Source of the DNA: Methanocorpusculum sp.
Lineage (GTDB): Archaea > Halobacteriota > Methanomicrobia > Methanomicrobiales > Methanocorpusculaceae
DNA length: 26,941 nt
Assembly: GCA_029987245.1 (NCBI GenBank)
Contig: DALTWG010000019.1
Coordinates: 1-26,941, forward strand
Direction: 5' to 3'
Below the pieces are notes generated by a model, which ran no database searches, was not told the origin of the DNA, and worked only from the letters and a program-made list of their open reading frames with translations. Made by a program: the position numbers and the translations under genes. Positions 7,004 through 13,671 of the stretch are shown here, in pieces (within the stretch, counting starts at the first letter, position 1; every line of letters starts with the position of its first letter).

Positions 7004-9460
7004 ATGAAACAAATAGAATGCATCGTCGACAGCGCGAATCCCGAAGACCAGGGATGGGGGCGCATCAGACTTGATCCCCCCGCTATGCAGGCACTTTCCG
7101 TCACCCCCGGCGACATTGTAAAAATCACCGGCACAAAAAGCACCGTTGCAAAAGTATGGCGGGCGCTTACCCCCGACTGGGGCTTACACAAGACCAGAAT
7201 AGACAAATACACCCGCATGAATGCCGGAGTTAAACTCGGCGACACCGTGAAATTAGAAAAAGTCACCGAACAGAAACATATCGAAATACTCACCATAACG
7301 CCCCCCGACGAACTGCCACGTTCGCTCATCAGCGAGGACGTTCTCGATATTCCTGCTTTAACCACTTATCCGGTTGCAGTCGGCGATATTTTACCAATCC
7401 GGCCCTTAATTATAAACAATATCCCGATTGAGTTTAAAGTTGCTGAAATTTATCCGGAAAACGCCTGCCTTATCAGTAAAACCACCGAATTTGAACTCGA
7501 TGACGGGCCCGGCTCCTTTGCAAGGCCGCAGGACATCACCTACGAAGACATCGGCGGGCTGAAAGCCGAAATCGCCCGCGTGCGCGAGATGATTGAGCTG
7601 CCGCTGCGCCACCCGGAGCTCTTTGAGACCATGGGCATAGACTCGCCCAAAGGCGTGCTTTTATTCGGACCGCCCGGAACCGGCAAGACGCTTCTTGCAA
7701 AGGCGGTCGCAAACGAGTCGAAAGCGCATTTTATCCCGGTGGCCGGTCCTGAAATCATATCGAAATACTACGGCGAGTCCGAGCAGAAACTGCGCGAGGT
7801 CTTCGAAGAGGCGCGCGATAAAGCTCCATCGGTTATTTTCATCGACGAACTGGACTCGATTGCCCCCTGCCGCGATGAGGCGGCAGGCGAGGTGGAGCGC
7901 CGCGTGGTTGCCCAGCTTTTAACCATGCTCGACGGGATTGAAGAACGGGGCCAGGTGATTGTGATAGGCGCCACCAACCGGCCTGATGCAGTTGACCCCG
8001 CGCTTCGCCGTCCGGGCCGGTTTGACCGCGAAATCGAAATCGGCGTGCCGTCTGAAGCGGACCGGCTTGAGATTTTAACAATACACACCCGCAATATGCC
8101 CTTTGAAGGCAGGGCGGCGCTTCGCGCCACTCCGTCAGCGCAGGCGAAATATGATGCGGCGAAAAAGCGCATTTTAGCGTCGCTTGCCGCGCTTACGAAA
8201 GGATTTGTGGGCGCTGATCTCGCCTGCCTCGCCCGCGAGGCGGCGGTCACGGCTTTGCGCCGTCAGGTGGATGCTGCAACGCTGCAGCTGGACAAGGTGC
8301 CCGAATCCGTCCTGAAAACCCTTGAAGTCACCGGGGCGGACTTTTTGGCGGCCTTCCGTGAGATAACGCCTTCAGCCATGCGGGAAATTGCGCTGGAGAC
8401 GGCGGACGCAAAGTGGACTGACATAGGAGGGCTTGAATCGGCGGTCCGCGATGTGCGCGAGTCGGTTGAATACCCGCTGACTGAAAAAGCGCGTTTTGCC
8501 GCGTTAGGCATTCGTCCGCCCAAAGGCGTGCTTTTATACGGTCCCCCGGGCACCGGCAAGACGCTTATTGCAAAAGCGGTTGCAAACGAGAGCGGGGCAA
8601 ATTTCATCGCGGTAAAGGGCCCGCAGCTGTTATCCAAATGGGTGGGCGAGTCGGAAAAAGCGGTCCGGGACATGTTCAAAAAAGCGCGTCAGGTTGCGCC
8701 GGCGGTCATTTTCTTTGATGAAATCGATTCGCTTACGCCGCCGCGGGGCGGCGGCGACTCGAGTCATGTGACAGAAAACGTGCTGAATCAGATTTTAACC
8801 GAAATGGACGGCATTGAAGAACTCCATGATGTGGTGATTCTGGCGGCGTCCAACCGGCCTGATATTATCGACCCCGCGCTGCTTCGCAGCGGCAGGTTTG
8901 ACCGCCTTGTGTATATTGCGCCGCCAACTAAAGCGGACCGTGAGGCGATTTTTGCCGTCCATATGCGGGGCATGCCCATCGAGGGTTCACAATTCGACGA
9001 ACTCGCCGCGGAGCTTGCCTGCCTCGGCGATGAAGCTATTGAGGCGCTTGCCGCCAGGATTTCCGGCAAAAGCCGCAGCGTAAAGCAGATTAGAGCAGCG
9101 GCACGCACGCTTTCAGCGGGCGAGATGCGCCCTGTTTACGAAGTAAGGCGCGCCCTGGGCGATGCGTTTGCAAAGCATCAGGTAACCTGCAAAGACCCGG
9201 TGCGTCAAGAGCTTTCGGCGCGCCTGGCTGAGGAAACAGAAGGCTGTGTCGGCTCGGATATCGCAGGCATCTGCCGCGAAGCGGCGATGCGGGCATTGCG
9301 CGAGGGGCGCGGGGTTGTCACGCTTTCGGATTTCGAGTATGCAAAGGGCGTGGTGCACCCGACGATGAATGAGCAGGTACGCAGCTATTATGAGGGCATT
9401 GCGAAAAGATTCAAAGGCGGGATGGCAAAGGAAACGCAGGGATTTGTGGAGTATCAGTAG
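7004..9460 (+). CDS. Cdc48/VAT-type AAA ATPase (double-ring protein unfoldase)
   Basis: The protein has 818 residues. A Cdc48 N-domain (about 1-170) is followed by D1 with GPPGTGKT (222-229), FIDELDS (279-285) and GRFDRE (338-343), and D2 with GPPGTGKT (513-520), FFDEIDS (570-576) and GRFDR (630-634). Such proteins extract and unfold substrates, probably delivering them to the 20S proteasome. The protein is longer than usual because of an insertion of roughly 75-80 residues (about 662-740) between the end of the D2 core (AVHMRGMPI) and the lid motif TEGCVGSDIAGICREAAM, and a smaller one in the D1 lid (about 369-395). The C-terminus ends V-E-Y-Q, with a penultimate Tyr reminiscent of proteasome-docking tails but lacking the usual hydrophobic residue just before it. 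Single-gene unit; a TATA-like stretch (CTAAATAACC) lies about 30 bases upstream. Confidence 0.95.
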   Translation: MKQIECIVDSANPEDQGWGRIRLDPPAMQALSVTPGDIVKITGTKSTVAKVWRALTPDWGLHKTRIDKYTRMNAGVKLGDTVKLEKVTEQKHIEILTITPPDELPRSLISEDVLDIPALTTYPVAVGDILPIRPLIINNIPIEFKVAEIYPENACLISKTTEFELDDGPGSFARPQDITYEDIGGLKAEIARVREMIELPLRHPELFETMGIDSPKGVLLFGPPGTGKTLLAKAVANESKAHFIPVAGPEIISKYYGESEQKLREVFEEARDKAPSVIFIDELDSIAPCRDEAAGEVERRVVAQLLTMLDGIEERGQVIVIGATNRPDAVDPALRRPGRFDREIEIGVPSEADRLEILTIHTRNMPFEGRAALRATPSAQAKYDAAKKRILASLAALTKGFVGADLACLAREAAVTALRRQVDAATLQLDKVPESVLKTLEVTGADFLAAFREITPSAMREIALETADAKWTDIGGLESAVRDVRESVEYPLTEKARFAALGIRPPKGVLLYGPPGTGKTLIAKAVANESGANFIAVKGPQLLSKWVGESEKAVRDMFKKARQVAPAVIFFDEIDSLTPPRGGGDSSHVTENVLNQILTEMDGIEELHDVVILAASNRPDIIDPALLRSGRFDRLVYIAPPTKADREAIFAVHMRGMPIEGSQFDELAAELACLGDEAIEALAARISGKSRSVKQIRAAARTLSAGEMRPVYEVRRALGDAFAKHQVTCKDPVRQELSARLAEETEGCVGSDIAGICREAAMRALREGRGVVTLSDFEYAKGVVHPTMNEQVRSYYEGIAKRFKGGMAKETQGFVEYQ

Positions 9461-9464
9461 GGTC

Positions 9465-9593
9465 TTTGTAACTATTCACCCCCTCCAATTAAATGGTTGT
9501 ATTTTTTAAATCATCTTTACTGAAGCGCTCACGCGCAAAACGCGCTGTTCAAAAAATAAGACCAGCCGTCCAGGATACGTGAATAGTTACAAA
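9465..9593. repeat. 129-base element with 15-base perfect terminal inverted repeats (MITE-like or long hairpin)
   Basis: TTTGTAACTATTCAC at 9465-9479 is exactly inverted at 9579-9593. Thirteen bases further in on each side, a second pair of about 17 bases (TGGTTGTATTTTTTAAA against TGGTCTTATTTTTTGAA) matches at 14 positions with the same spacing. No coding region lies inside and no clear target duplication is seen. It may be a nonautonomous transposon remnant or a 3' structure of the Cdc48 transcript. Confidence 0.7.
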
Positions 9594-9626
9594 CCTTTAA
9601 CAATTTATTGAAAACAGACATGAAAA

Positions 9627-9671
9627 CGCGAGTGTTTCAAAGCCGGGATACCAACTCCGGCTGCATTCGCG
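9627..9671. repeat. 45-base two-stem hairpin
   Basis: CGCGAGTG (9627-9634) pairs with CATTCGCG (9664-9671) with one G-U, and AGCCGG (9641-9646) pairs with CCGGCT (9657-9662). A ten-base loop and a one-sided bulge complete it. Possibly structured RNA; no known family recognised. Confidence 0.55.
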
Positions 9672-9677
9672 CCTGAC

Positions 9678-9730
9678 TATATTGTATCAGTATACAGTAT
9701 CGGATATACCGGATATACTGTTACAATATA
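9678..9730. repeat. 53-base inverted repeat with 18-base arms
   Basis: TATATTGTATCAGTATAC (9678-9695) and ATATACTGTTACAATATA (9713-9730) are inverted copies matching at 16 of 18 positions. The central part (CGGATATACCGGATATAC) is itself rich in small palindromes. Could be an operator, a cruciform or an RNA hairpin. Confidence 0.7.
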
Positions 9731-9760
9731 AGTATGTGTTTATGCAGAATAAATACTTTT

Positions 9761-9807
9761 GCCTGGGATAGAGAGGGGAGGTTATTTCCCCCTCTTTTTC
9801 CTCAGGC
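9761..9807. repeat. GC-rich hairpin overlapping the stop of the small minus-strand gene
   Basis: GCCTG (9761-9765) pairs with CAGGC (9803-9807) and AGAGGGG (9772-9778) with CCCCTCT (9789-9795), with partial pairing between. It encloses the TAA of the 35-residue gene on the minus strand and could protect or terminate that mRNA. Confidence 0.55.
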
Positions 9808-9889
9808 GATACAGTTCACATATTTCGCGAACTACAAGCAGCATCGTTGAAACAATGCTGCAAACAGGTACAATATAGTCTAAAGACAT
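9782..9889 (-). CDS. Predicted 35-residue single-span membrane peptide (holin/type I toxin-like)
   Basis: This short gene starts ATG at 9889 and ends TAA at 9782. A perfect Shine-Dalgarno GGAGG (plus-strand CCTCC, 9897-9901) lies seven bases before the ATG, preceded by a T/A-rich leader. The peptide begins MSLDYIVPVCSIVS, continues through a hydrophobic stretch (TMLLVVREI) and ends in a basic tail RLRKKRGK. A short N-terminus, one hydrophobic helix and a lysine/arginine-rich end resemble the small holin-like toxins of bacteria, although no homology can be proven by eye. It lies between Cdc48 and RfcL genes, antisense to both, within a cluster of hairpins. An AT-rich stretch (plus-strand AAAATATGTTTATTTTTTCC, about 9931-9950) could serve as its promoter. 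The ribosome-binding site is the strongest support. Confidence 0.6.
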   Translation of the reverse strand: MSLDYIVPVCSIVSTMLLVVREICELYRLRKKRGK

Positions 9890-10076
9890 TGGTATGCCTC
9901 CTTTTTTACATTGATGGTCAATGGCAGGAAAAATATGTTTATTTTTTCCGGCGAAGATTGTTGGTTTTATTTGCAGTTAATACTATCACTGTCGTCTATT
10001 GATTGTTCGTTCAAAGAGTACACTATCTCATCAAACCACACCCTTAATCCTGTATCAAAACCAATACTATACCACA
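9890..10076. other. Intergenic spacer with divergent signals
   Basis: The left part holds the leader, GGAGG site and probable promoter of the small minus-strand gene. The right part precedes the RFC large subunit gene. It is AT-rich with weak TATA-like stretches, but I see no clear single promoter, tRNA or ORF. An open frame from 9999 extends the RfcL frame upstream but encodes nothing family-like. Confidence 0.4.
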
Positions 10077-11519
10077 ATGGACTGGGCTGAAAAATACCGC
10101 CCCCTTCACCTCGCTGACATATTAGGCAACAACGCCGCCGTCAAACAGATGAACGACTGGGCAGCTCGCTGGACACCGGATTCGCGGCCGCTTCTTTTGA
10201 CCGGCAAACCCGGCATCGGCAAAACCTCGGCAGCTCTGGCTTTGGCCCGGGACTACAACTGGGAAGTGCTCGAACTCAATGCCTCCGATGCGCGCACCAA
10301 AACCATTATCGAGCGCGTTGCGGGCAATTCCAGCCAGACGGCGAGTTTGTTTGGCTCGGACAAAAAACTCATTGTGATTGACGAAGCTGACAACCTCGAA
10401 GGAAATGCGGACAGAGGCGGCGCAAAGGCAATCGCCGAGATTTTAAAAGACGCACGCCAGCCGGTTTTACTTATTGCAAATGACGCTTACGGCGTCTCCG
10501 ATTCGATTCGCAAACTCTGCGACACCGTAATATTCCGCGCGATTACCGCGACTACGCTCGCACGGCGCCTGAAAGAAATCTGCGCCGTGGAACATGTAAG
10601 CGCGACCGAAGAATCGCTGCTTACTATAGCAGAGGCCGCCTCAGGAGACATGCGCTCAGCAGTAAACATGTTGTTTGGTTCCGCCGCGGGAAAACAGACT
10701 TTGCAGGCGGCTGATGTCAATACCTCGCAAAAAGACGAGCGCGCGACTATTTTCGACCTCGCCGGCGGTGTTTTTACAGGCGCCTCCGATGCACGCCTCC
10801 AGAAGCTTTCGCGTGAATGCGAGGAAAAGCCCGATACGGTGATGCAGTGGATAGAAGAGTCGCTGCCCTTAATAAATAATCCCGCCCGGCGAAGCGCGGC
10901 CTACCGGCGCATTTCGCGCGCCGATGTATATTTAGGCCGTACAATGCGCCGCCAGTATTATATGATGTGGCGCTATGCAACAGGTCTTATGACCTCAGGT
11001 GTCGCCGCTGAAAACGAGGCGGCGCCTTTCCGCCCCAGAATAATGCCGCCGTCGCGCTGGCGCCGCATGGGCACGGCAAAGAAGCAGAAAATTGTGCGCC
11101 GGTCGCTTTCTGCGATTCTTTCCGAGGATTTTGCGATTCCGGATGCGCAGGTGCAGAGCACATATATGGATTTGCTTTCGGTCTTTGCAGGCGCGGACGC
11201 GTATGCATTCTGCGAGGAGCATAATCTTGATGCGGACCAGTTGACTGTCTTAATTCATGATAAAACACGGGCGGGCGAGGTTTTTAAAGCGGTGCAGAAG
11301 GCGGCCAAAGAGCGGGAGATGAAGGTGAAAAAGGCGGCGGCGGCGAAAAAGAAGACGGAACCGAAGAAGGCGGCTGAAAAGCCGCTGGATTTATCCGCGG
11401 ATAAAGCACCTGCCGCCGCTCCTGCATTTGAGGCGGATAAGACTCCTGCCGCACCGCCGGAGCCTGTGGTCGAGGAGAAAAAGCAAGCGGTGTCGCAGAT
11501 GACACTGGACTTCTTCTGA
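10077..11519 (+). CDS. rfcL: Replication factor C large subunit
   Basis: The protein has 480 residues. The start at 10077 gives the family N-terminus MDWAEKYRP; the frame extends further upstream, but that part is not family-like. Walker A is GKPGIGKT (43-50), followed by the LNASDARTK motif and Walker B with LIVIDEADNLEGN (98-110). The AAA and lid domains are followed by an alpha-helical collar and then a Lys/Ala/Glu-rich tail with repeated AAAKKK and PAAAP patches. The very C-terminus, QMTLDFF, is a PCNA-interacting (PIP) box. With RFC small subunits it loads the PCNA clamp at primer ends during replication and repair. The small subunit gene is not in this window. Confidence 0.96.
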   Translation: MDWAEKYRPLHLADILGNNAAVKQMNDWAARWTPDSRPLLLTGKPGIGKTSAALALARDYNWEVLELNASDARTKTIIERVAGNSSQTASLFGSDKKLIVIDEADNLEGNADRGGAKAIAEILKDARQPVLLIANDAYGVSDSIRKLCDTVIFRAITATTLARRLKEICAVEHVSATEESLLTIAEAASGDMRSAVNMLFGSAAGKQTLQAADVNTSQKDERATIFDLAGGVFTGASDARLQKLSRECEEKPDTVMQWIEESLPLINNPARRSAAYRRISRADVYLGRTMRRQYYMMWRYATGLMTSGVAAENEAAPFRPRIMPPSRWRRMGTAKKQKIVRRSLSAILSEDFAIPDAQVQSTYMDLLSVFAGADAYAFCEEHNLDADQLTVLIHDKTRAGEVFKAVQKAAKEREMKVKKAAAAKKKTEPKKAAEKPLDLSADKAPAAAPAFEADKTPAAPPEPVVEEKKQAVSQMTLDFF

Positions 11520-11528
11520 TTTTTTTTT
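11520..11528 (+). terminator. Nine-T terminator after rfcL
   Basis: An uninterrupted run of nine T begins at the base after the rfcL stop. The convergent pyrophosphatase gene ends only 15 bases further on. Confidence 0.65.
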
Positions 11529-11543
11529 CTTACATTCGCAAAA

Positions 11544-13163
11544 TTACACCAGCGACTCCATAATCCGCCCGAACGCCGGCACGAAATCCTTCTTCCGTGA
11601 CACCACACCCGGCAGCATCATCGGTTTTTCCCAGTGCATTGCAGCAGTAAGCTTAGCGTCCCCCGCTGCAAACATAACCGAACCCATATCATTGATACTC
11701 GTATAAAGACACACATACACATCCGGCGCATTTGGCCCCGTCAGCTTTTCGCGCAGAGCAGCATAAATATTGTCGTAATTTTCCTTGGTATACGCAAATG
11801 ACGGAATAAGCACCTGCGCAATCACAATCCGCCGCGAACACAAATTAAACTCCTTCGTGTCCCGCTCCAAAAGCTCGCTTTGCGACACCCCTGCAAGCTC
11901 CATACCCTCGAAAATCAGCTCCTGCGCATATTTCTGCGGGTCAACTTCAGCAATATCTGCAAGCCGGGCAGCCGCCTTGCGGTCGGTCTCAGTCGTCGTC
12001 GACATCTGCAGCCCTAAGGTATCAGATAAAATACCGGACAAAAGCGCCCCGGCGATTGGCTTTTCCGGGCGGATGCCGGAATCCATAAACCGCTTTGCAA
12101 TAATCGTGCAGGTTGAGCCGAGCGGCTCCAGATCAAAGCGAATCGGCTGCAGAGTCGACATCGCGCCTAAGCGGTGATGGTCCACAATTTCGATAATATC
12201 GGCTGATTCAACGCCTTTTACCGCCTGGCTGTACTCATTGTGGTCCAGCAGGATAACCGACTTTGCCACATTGTTTAACAGAGTATTTCGCGAAATCGAA
12301 CCGAGGAATTTGCCGTTTTTGTCAACCACACAGGCCGCCCGGTATTTGGAACTGGAAACCAGCTGCTTTACCATTTCCATGGAATCAGAGCCGCGCACAA
12401 CCGCCATATCCGTTGTCATCAGGTTTTCTGCAGGCAGCGTTAAGTGGATCATATTTGCGACACCGAAAGCGTCGATATCGGTCGAAATAATGCAGACACC
12501 CTTTTCCTTTGCCAGATTTACCACCCGCTCGCCTGCAGGCGCGGAATCGGCGATAATCAAAGCCGCGATACCTGCTGCAAGCAGCGCCAGCTGCGTTGGT
12601 TCATCGTCGCCGACGATGGCGATATCCTTGCTTGTAATGCGGGAAAGAATGACATGCAAAGCGTCGATGGAGATATACACCGAGCCTTCGAGTATTTCCG
12701 GCCCGTGAACGATTATTTTACCGCTTAAAATGCGCGCAAGGGTTTCGATGCGGACGGGGGAGATGGACAGGGTTTCCATTTTGCGGTTGAGCATAAAGGC
12801 GCGCGCAAGGCCGTGTTCACTCACAAGACCGATGAGTTTGCCTGATTCATCAGTAATCGGCAGGTTGCGGAGGTTGTTTTTGTCCATTTTGTCGATGACA
12901 TCGAAGGTTGGAGTGCGCGCGGTTGCCGATTCGGTGTGCAGCGCGGGCAAATCGGAAACCGAGGGTTCCAGGTCGAGGACGAGCTCGGGCGGCTCGATGC
13001 CGAATTTTTTCAGCACGAACTTTGTTTCCGCATTCAGTTCGCCGCAGCGCGCGGGAATGCAGGTGTTTTTGCCGGTTGCGTTTAAAAATGCGGCATAGCC
13101 GATGCAGCTGCAGATTGAGTCTGTATCCGGGTGTTTGTGCCCTATGATGTAAATATTTTTCAC
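11544..13163 (-). CDS. Manganese-dependent (family II) inorganic pyrophosphatase with CBS and DRTGG regulatory domains
   Basis: The protein has 539 residues. The DHH catalytic half has GHKHPDTDS (H9, D13, D15), a LLDHNE segment (307-309) and VDHHRLG (328-330); a DHHA2-type C-terminal domain follows. Inserted between residues about 70 and 300 are two CBS repeats flanking a DRTGG-like domain, as in the CBS-PPases regulated by adenine nucleotides. It hydrolyses pyrophosphate to phosphate in the cytoplasm. The GTG at 13163 is preferred as start: AGGAG lies six bases upstream and the conserved VKNIYIIGHKHPD sequence begins there. An in-frame ATG at 13247 would add 28 unrelated residues. A TATA-like AAATATAC on the minus strand lies upstream. 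It is divergent from the UPF0058 gene. Confidence 0.92.
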   Translation of the reverse strand: MKNIYIIGHKHPDTDSICSCIGYAAFLNATGKNTCIPARCGELNAETKFVLKKFGIEPPELVLDLEPSVSDLPALHTESATARTPTFDVIDKMDKNNLRNLPITDESGKLIGLVSEHGLARAFMLNRKMETLSISPVRIETLARILSGKIIVHGPEILEGSVYISIDALHVILSRITSKDIAIVGDDEPTQLALLAAGIAALIIADSAPAGERVVNLAKEKGVCIISTDIDAFGVANMIHLTLPAENLMTTDMAVVRGSDSMEMVKQLVSSSKYRAACVVDKNGKFLGSISRNTLLNNVAKSVILLDHNEYSQAVKGVESADIIEIVDHHRLGAMSTLQPIRFDLEPLGSTCTIIAKRFMDSGIRPEKPIAGALLSGILSDTLGLQMSTTTETDRKAAARLADIAEVDPQKYAQELIFEGMELAGVSQSELLERDTKEFNLCSRRIVIAQVLIPSFAYTKENYDNIYAALREKLTGPNAPDVYVCLYTSINDMGSVMFAAGDAKLTAAMHWEKPMMLPGVVSRKKDFVPAFGRIMESLV

Positions 13164-13169
13164 GTGTTT

Positions 13170-13174
13170 CTCCT
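13170..13174 (-). promoter_or_regulatory. Shine-Dalgarno site deciding the GTG start of the pyrophosphatase
   Basis: AGGAG on the minus strand, six bases before GTG at 13163. No comparable site precedes the upstream in-frame ATG. Confidence 0.7.
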
Positions 13175-13196
13175 GTGTATGGGGATTTAGGTAATA

Positions 13197-13204
13197 GTAT
13201 ATTT
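13197..13204 (-). promoter_or_regulatory. TATA box for the pyrophosphatase gene
   Basis: AAATATAC on the minus strand lies about 37 bases before the GTG start. Transcription would then begin close to the AGGAG site with a very short leader. Confidence 0.45.
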
Positions 13205-13260
13205 GTTGCATAAGGTGATATGTTTTGCCAATGTTCGACAATACCATTAAGTAATCCGGC

Positions 13261-13277
13261 GTCCTATAATTTAGGAC
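13261..13277. repeat. Small inverted repeat directly before the UPF0058 start
   Basis: GTCCTA and TAGGAC flank a five-base AT loop and end one base before the ATG at 13279. It may be a repressor site or an RNA hairpin masking the start. Confidence 0.5.
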
Positions 13278-13278
13278 A

Positions 13279-13572
13279 ATGCATAAAGAAGAGTTACTTG
13301 AACTTCACCAGATATTTTTCGATATCAAGGAATATTATTCGTCGATTAATCCCGACCTGAAGTTCCCTGAATATGAATCGTTAAATATCAAGCCGGACAT
13401 GATAAATAAGAGCAAACTTGAGCACAAATATGCGATTTTTGTTCTCGGAAGCGAAATCGCTGCTGCAATGAAGGAGATTGAGACGATTTCCTCGCGCGGT
13501 ATTCCGCAGAGAATGAAGGATTTGGCCGAGCGCACGCTCAAAGAGATGGAAGCGGAAAGAAACGCGGGTTAA
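13279..13572 (+). CDS. UPF0058 family protein
   Basis: This 97-residue protein, with N-terminus MHKEELLELHQIFFDIKEYY and central HKYAIFVLGSEIAAAM, matches the small archaeal UPF0058 family seen across methanogens and haloarchaea. It is predicted largely alpha-helical and cytoplasmic, with no membrane segment. Function is unknown. The gene is single, divergent from the pyrophosphatase, with a short palindrome directly before its start and T-runs after its stop. Confidence 0.85.
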   Translation: MHKEELLELHQIFFDIKEYYSSINPDLKFPEYESLNIKPDMINKSKLEHKYAIFVLGSEIAAAMKEIETISSRGIPQRMKDLAERTLKEMEAERNAG

Positions 13573-13575
13573 GGG

Positions 13576-13600
13576 TTTTTTCTGAATTTCCGGTTTTTTT
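13576..13600 (+). terminator. T-run terminator after UPF0058 gene
   Basis: Two T-tracts of six and seven bases lie within 30 bases of the stop. Confidence 0.55.
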
Positions 13601-13671
13601 CTAATAATCTATTCCATCTGTTTTTGATTTTCCTGCTTATACCCTGAATTTGACCGTTGGATTTTTGCCCG

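Noticed and set aside
7768..8250. 160-codon minus-strand frame inside Cdc48, and similar frames at 8263-8679 and 4056-4529
   Set aside because: Ser/Arg/Ala-rich antisense shadows of strongly conserved genes.
9621..9677. 18-codon plus-strand frame (MKTRVFQSRD...)
   Set aside because: Very short, without a ribosome site, and coincides with a hairpin that better explains the sequence.
9461..10076. tRNA or other known RNA gene in the largest intergenic gap
   Set aside because: No cloverleaf, no conserved TTCGA arm and no CCA-like end were found; hairpins do not match a family I know.
12238..12708. 156-codon plus-strand frame inside the pyrophosphatase gene
   Set aside because: Antisense to the CBS region, with no ribosome site or domain.
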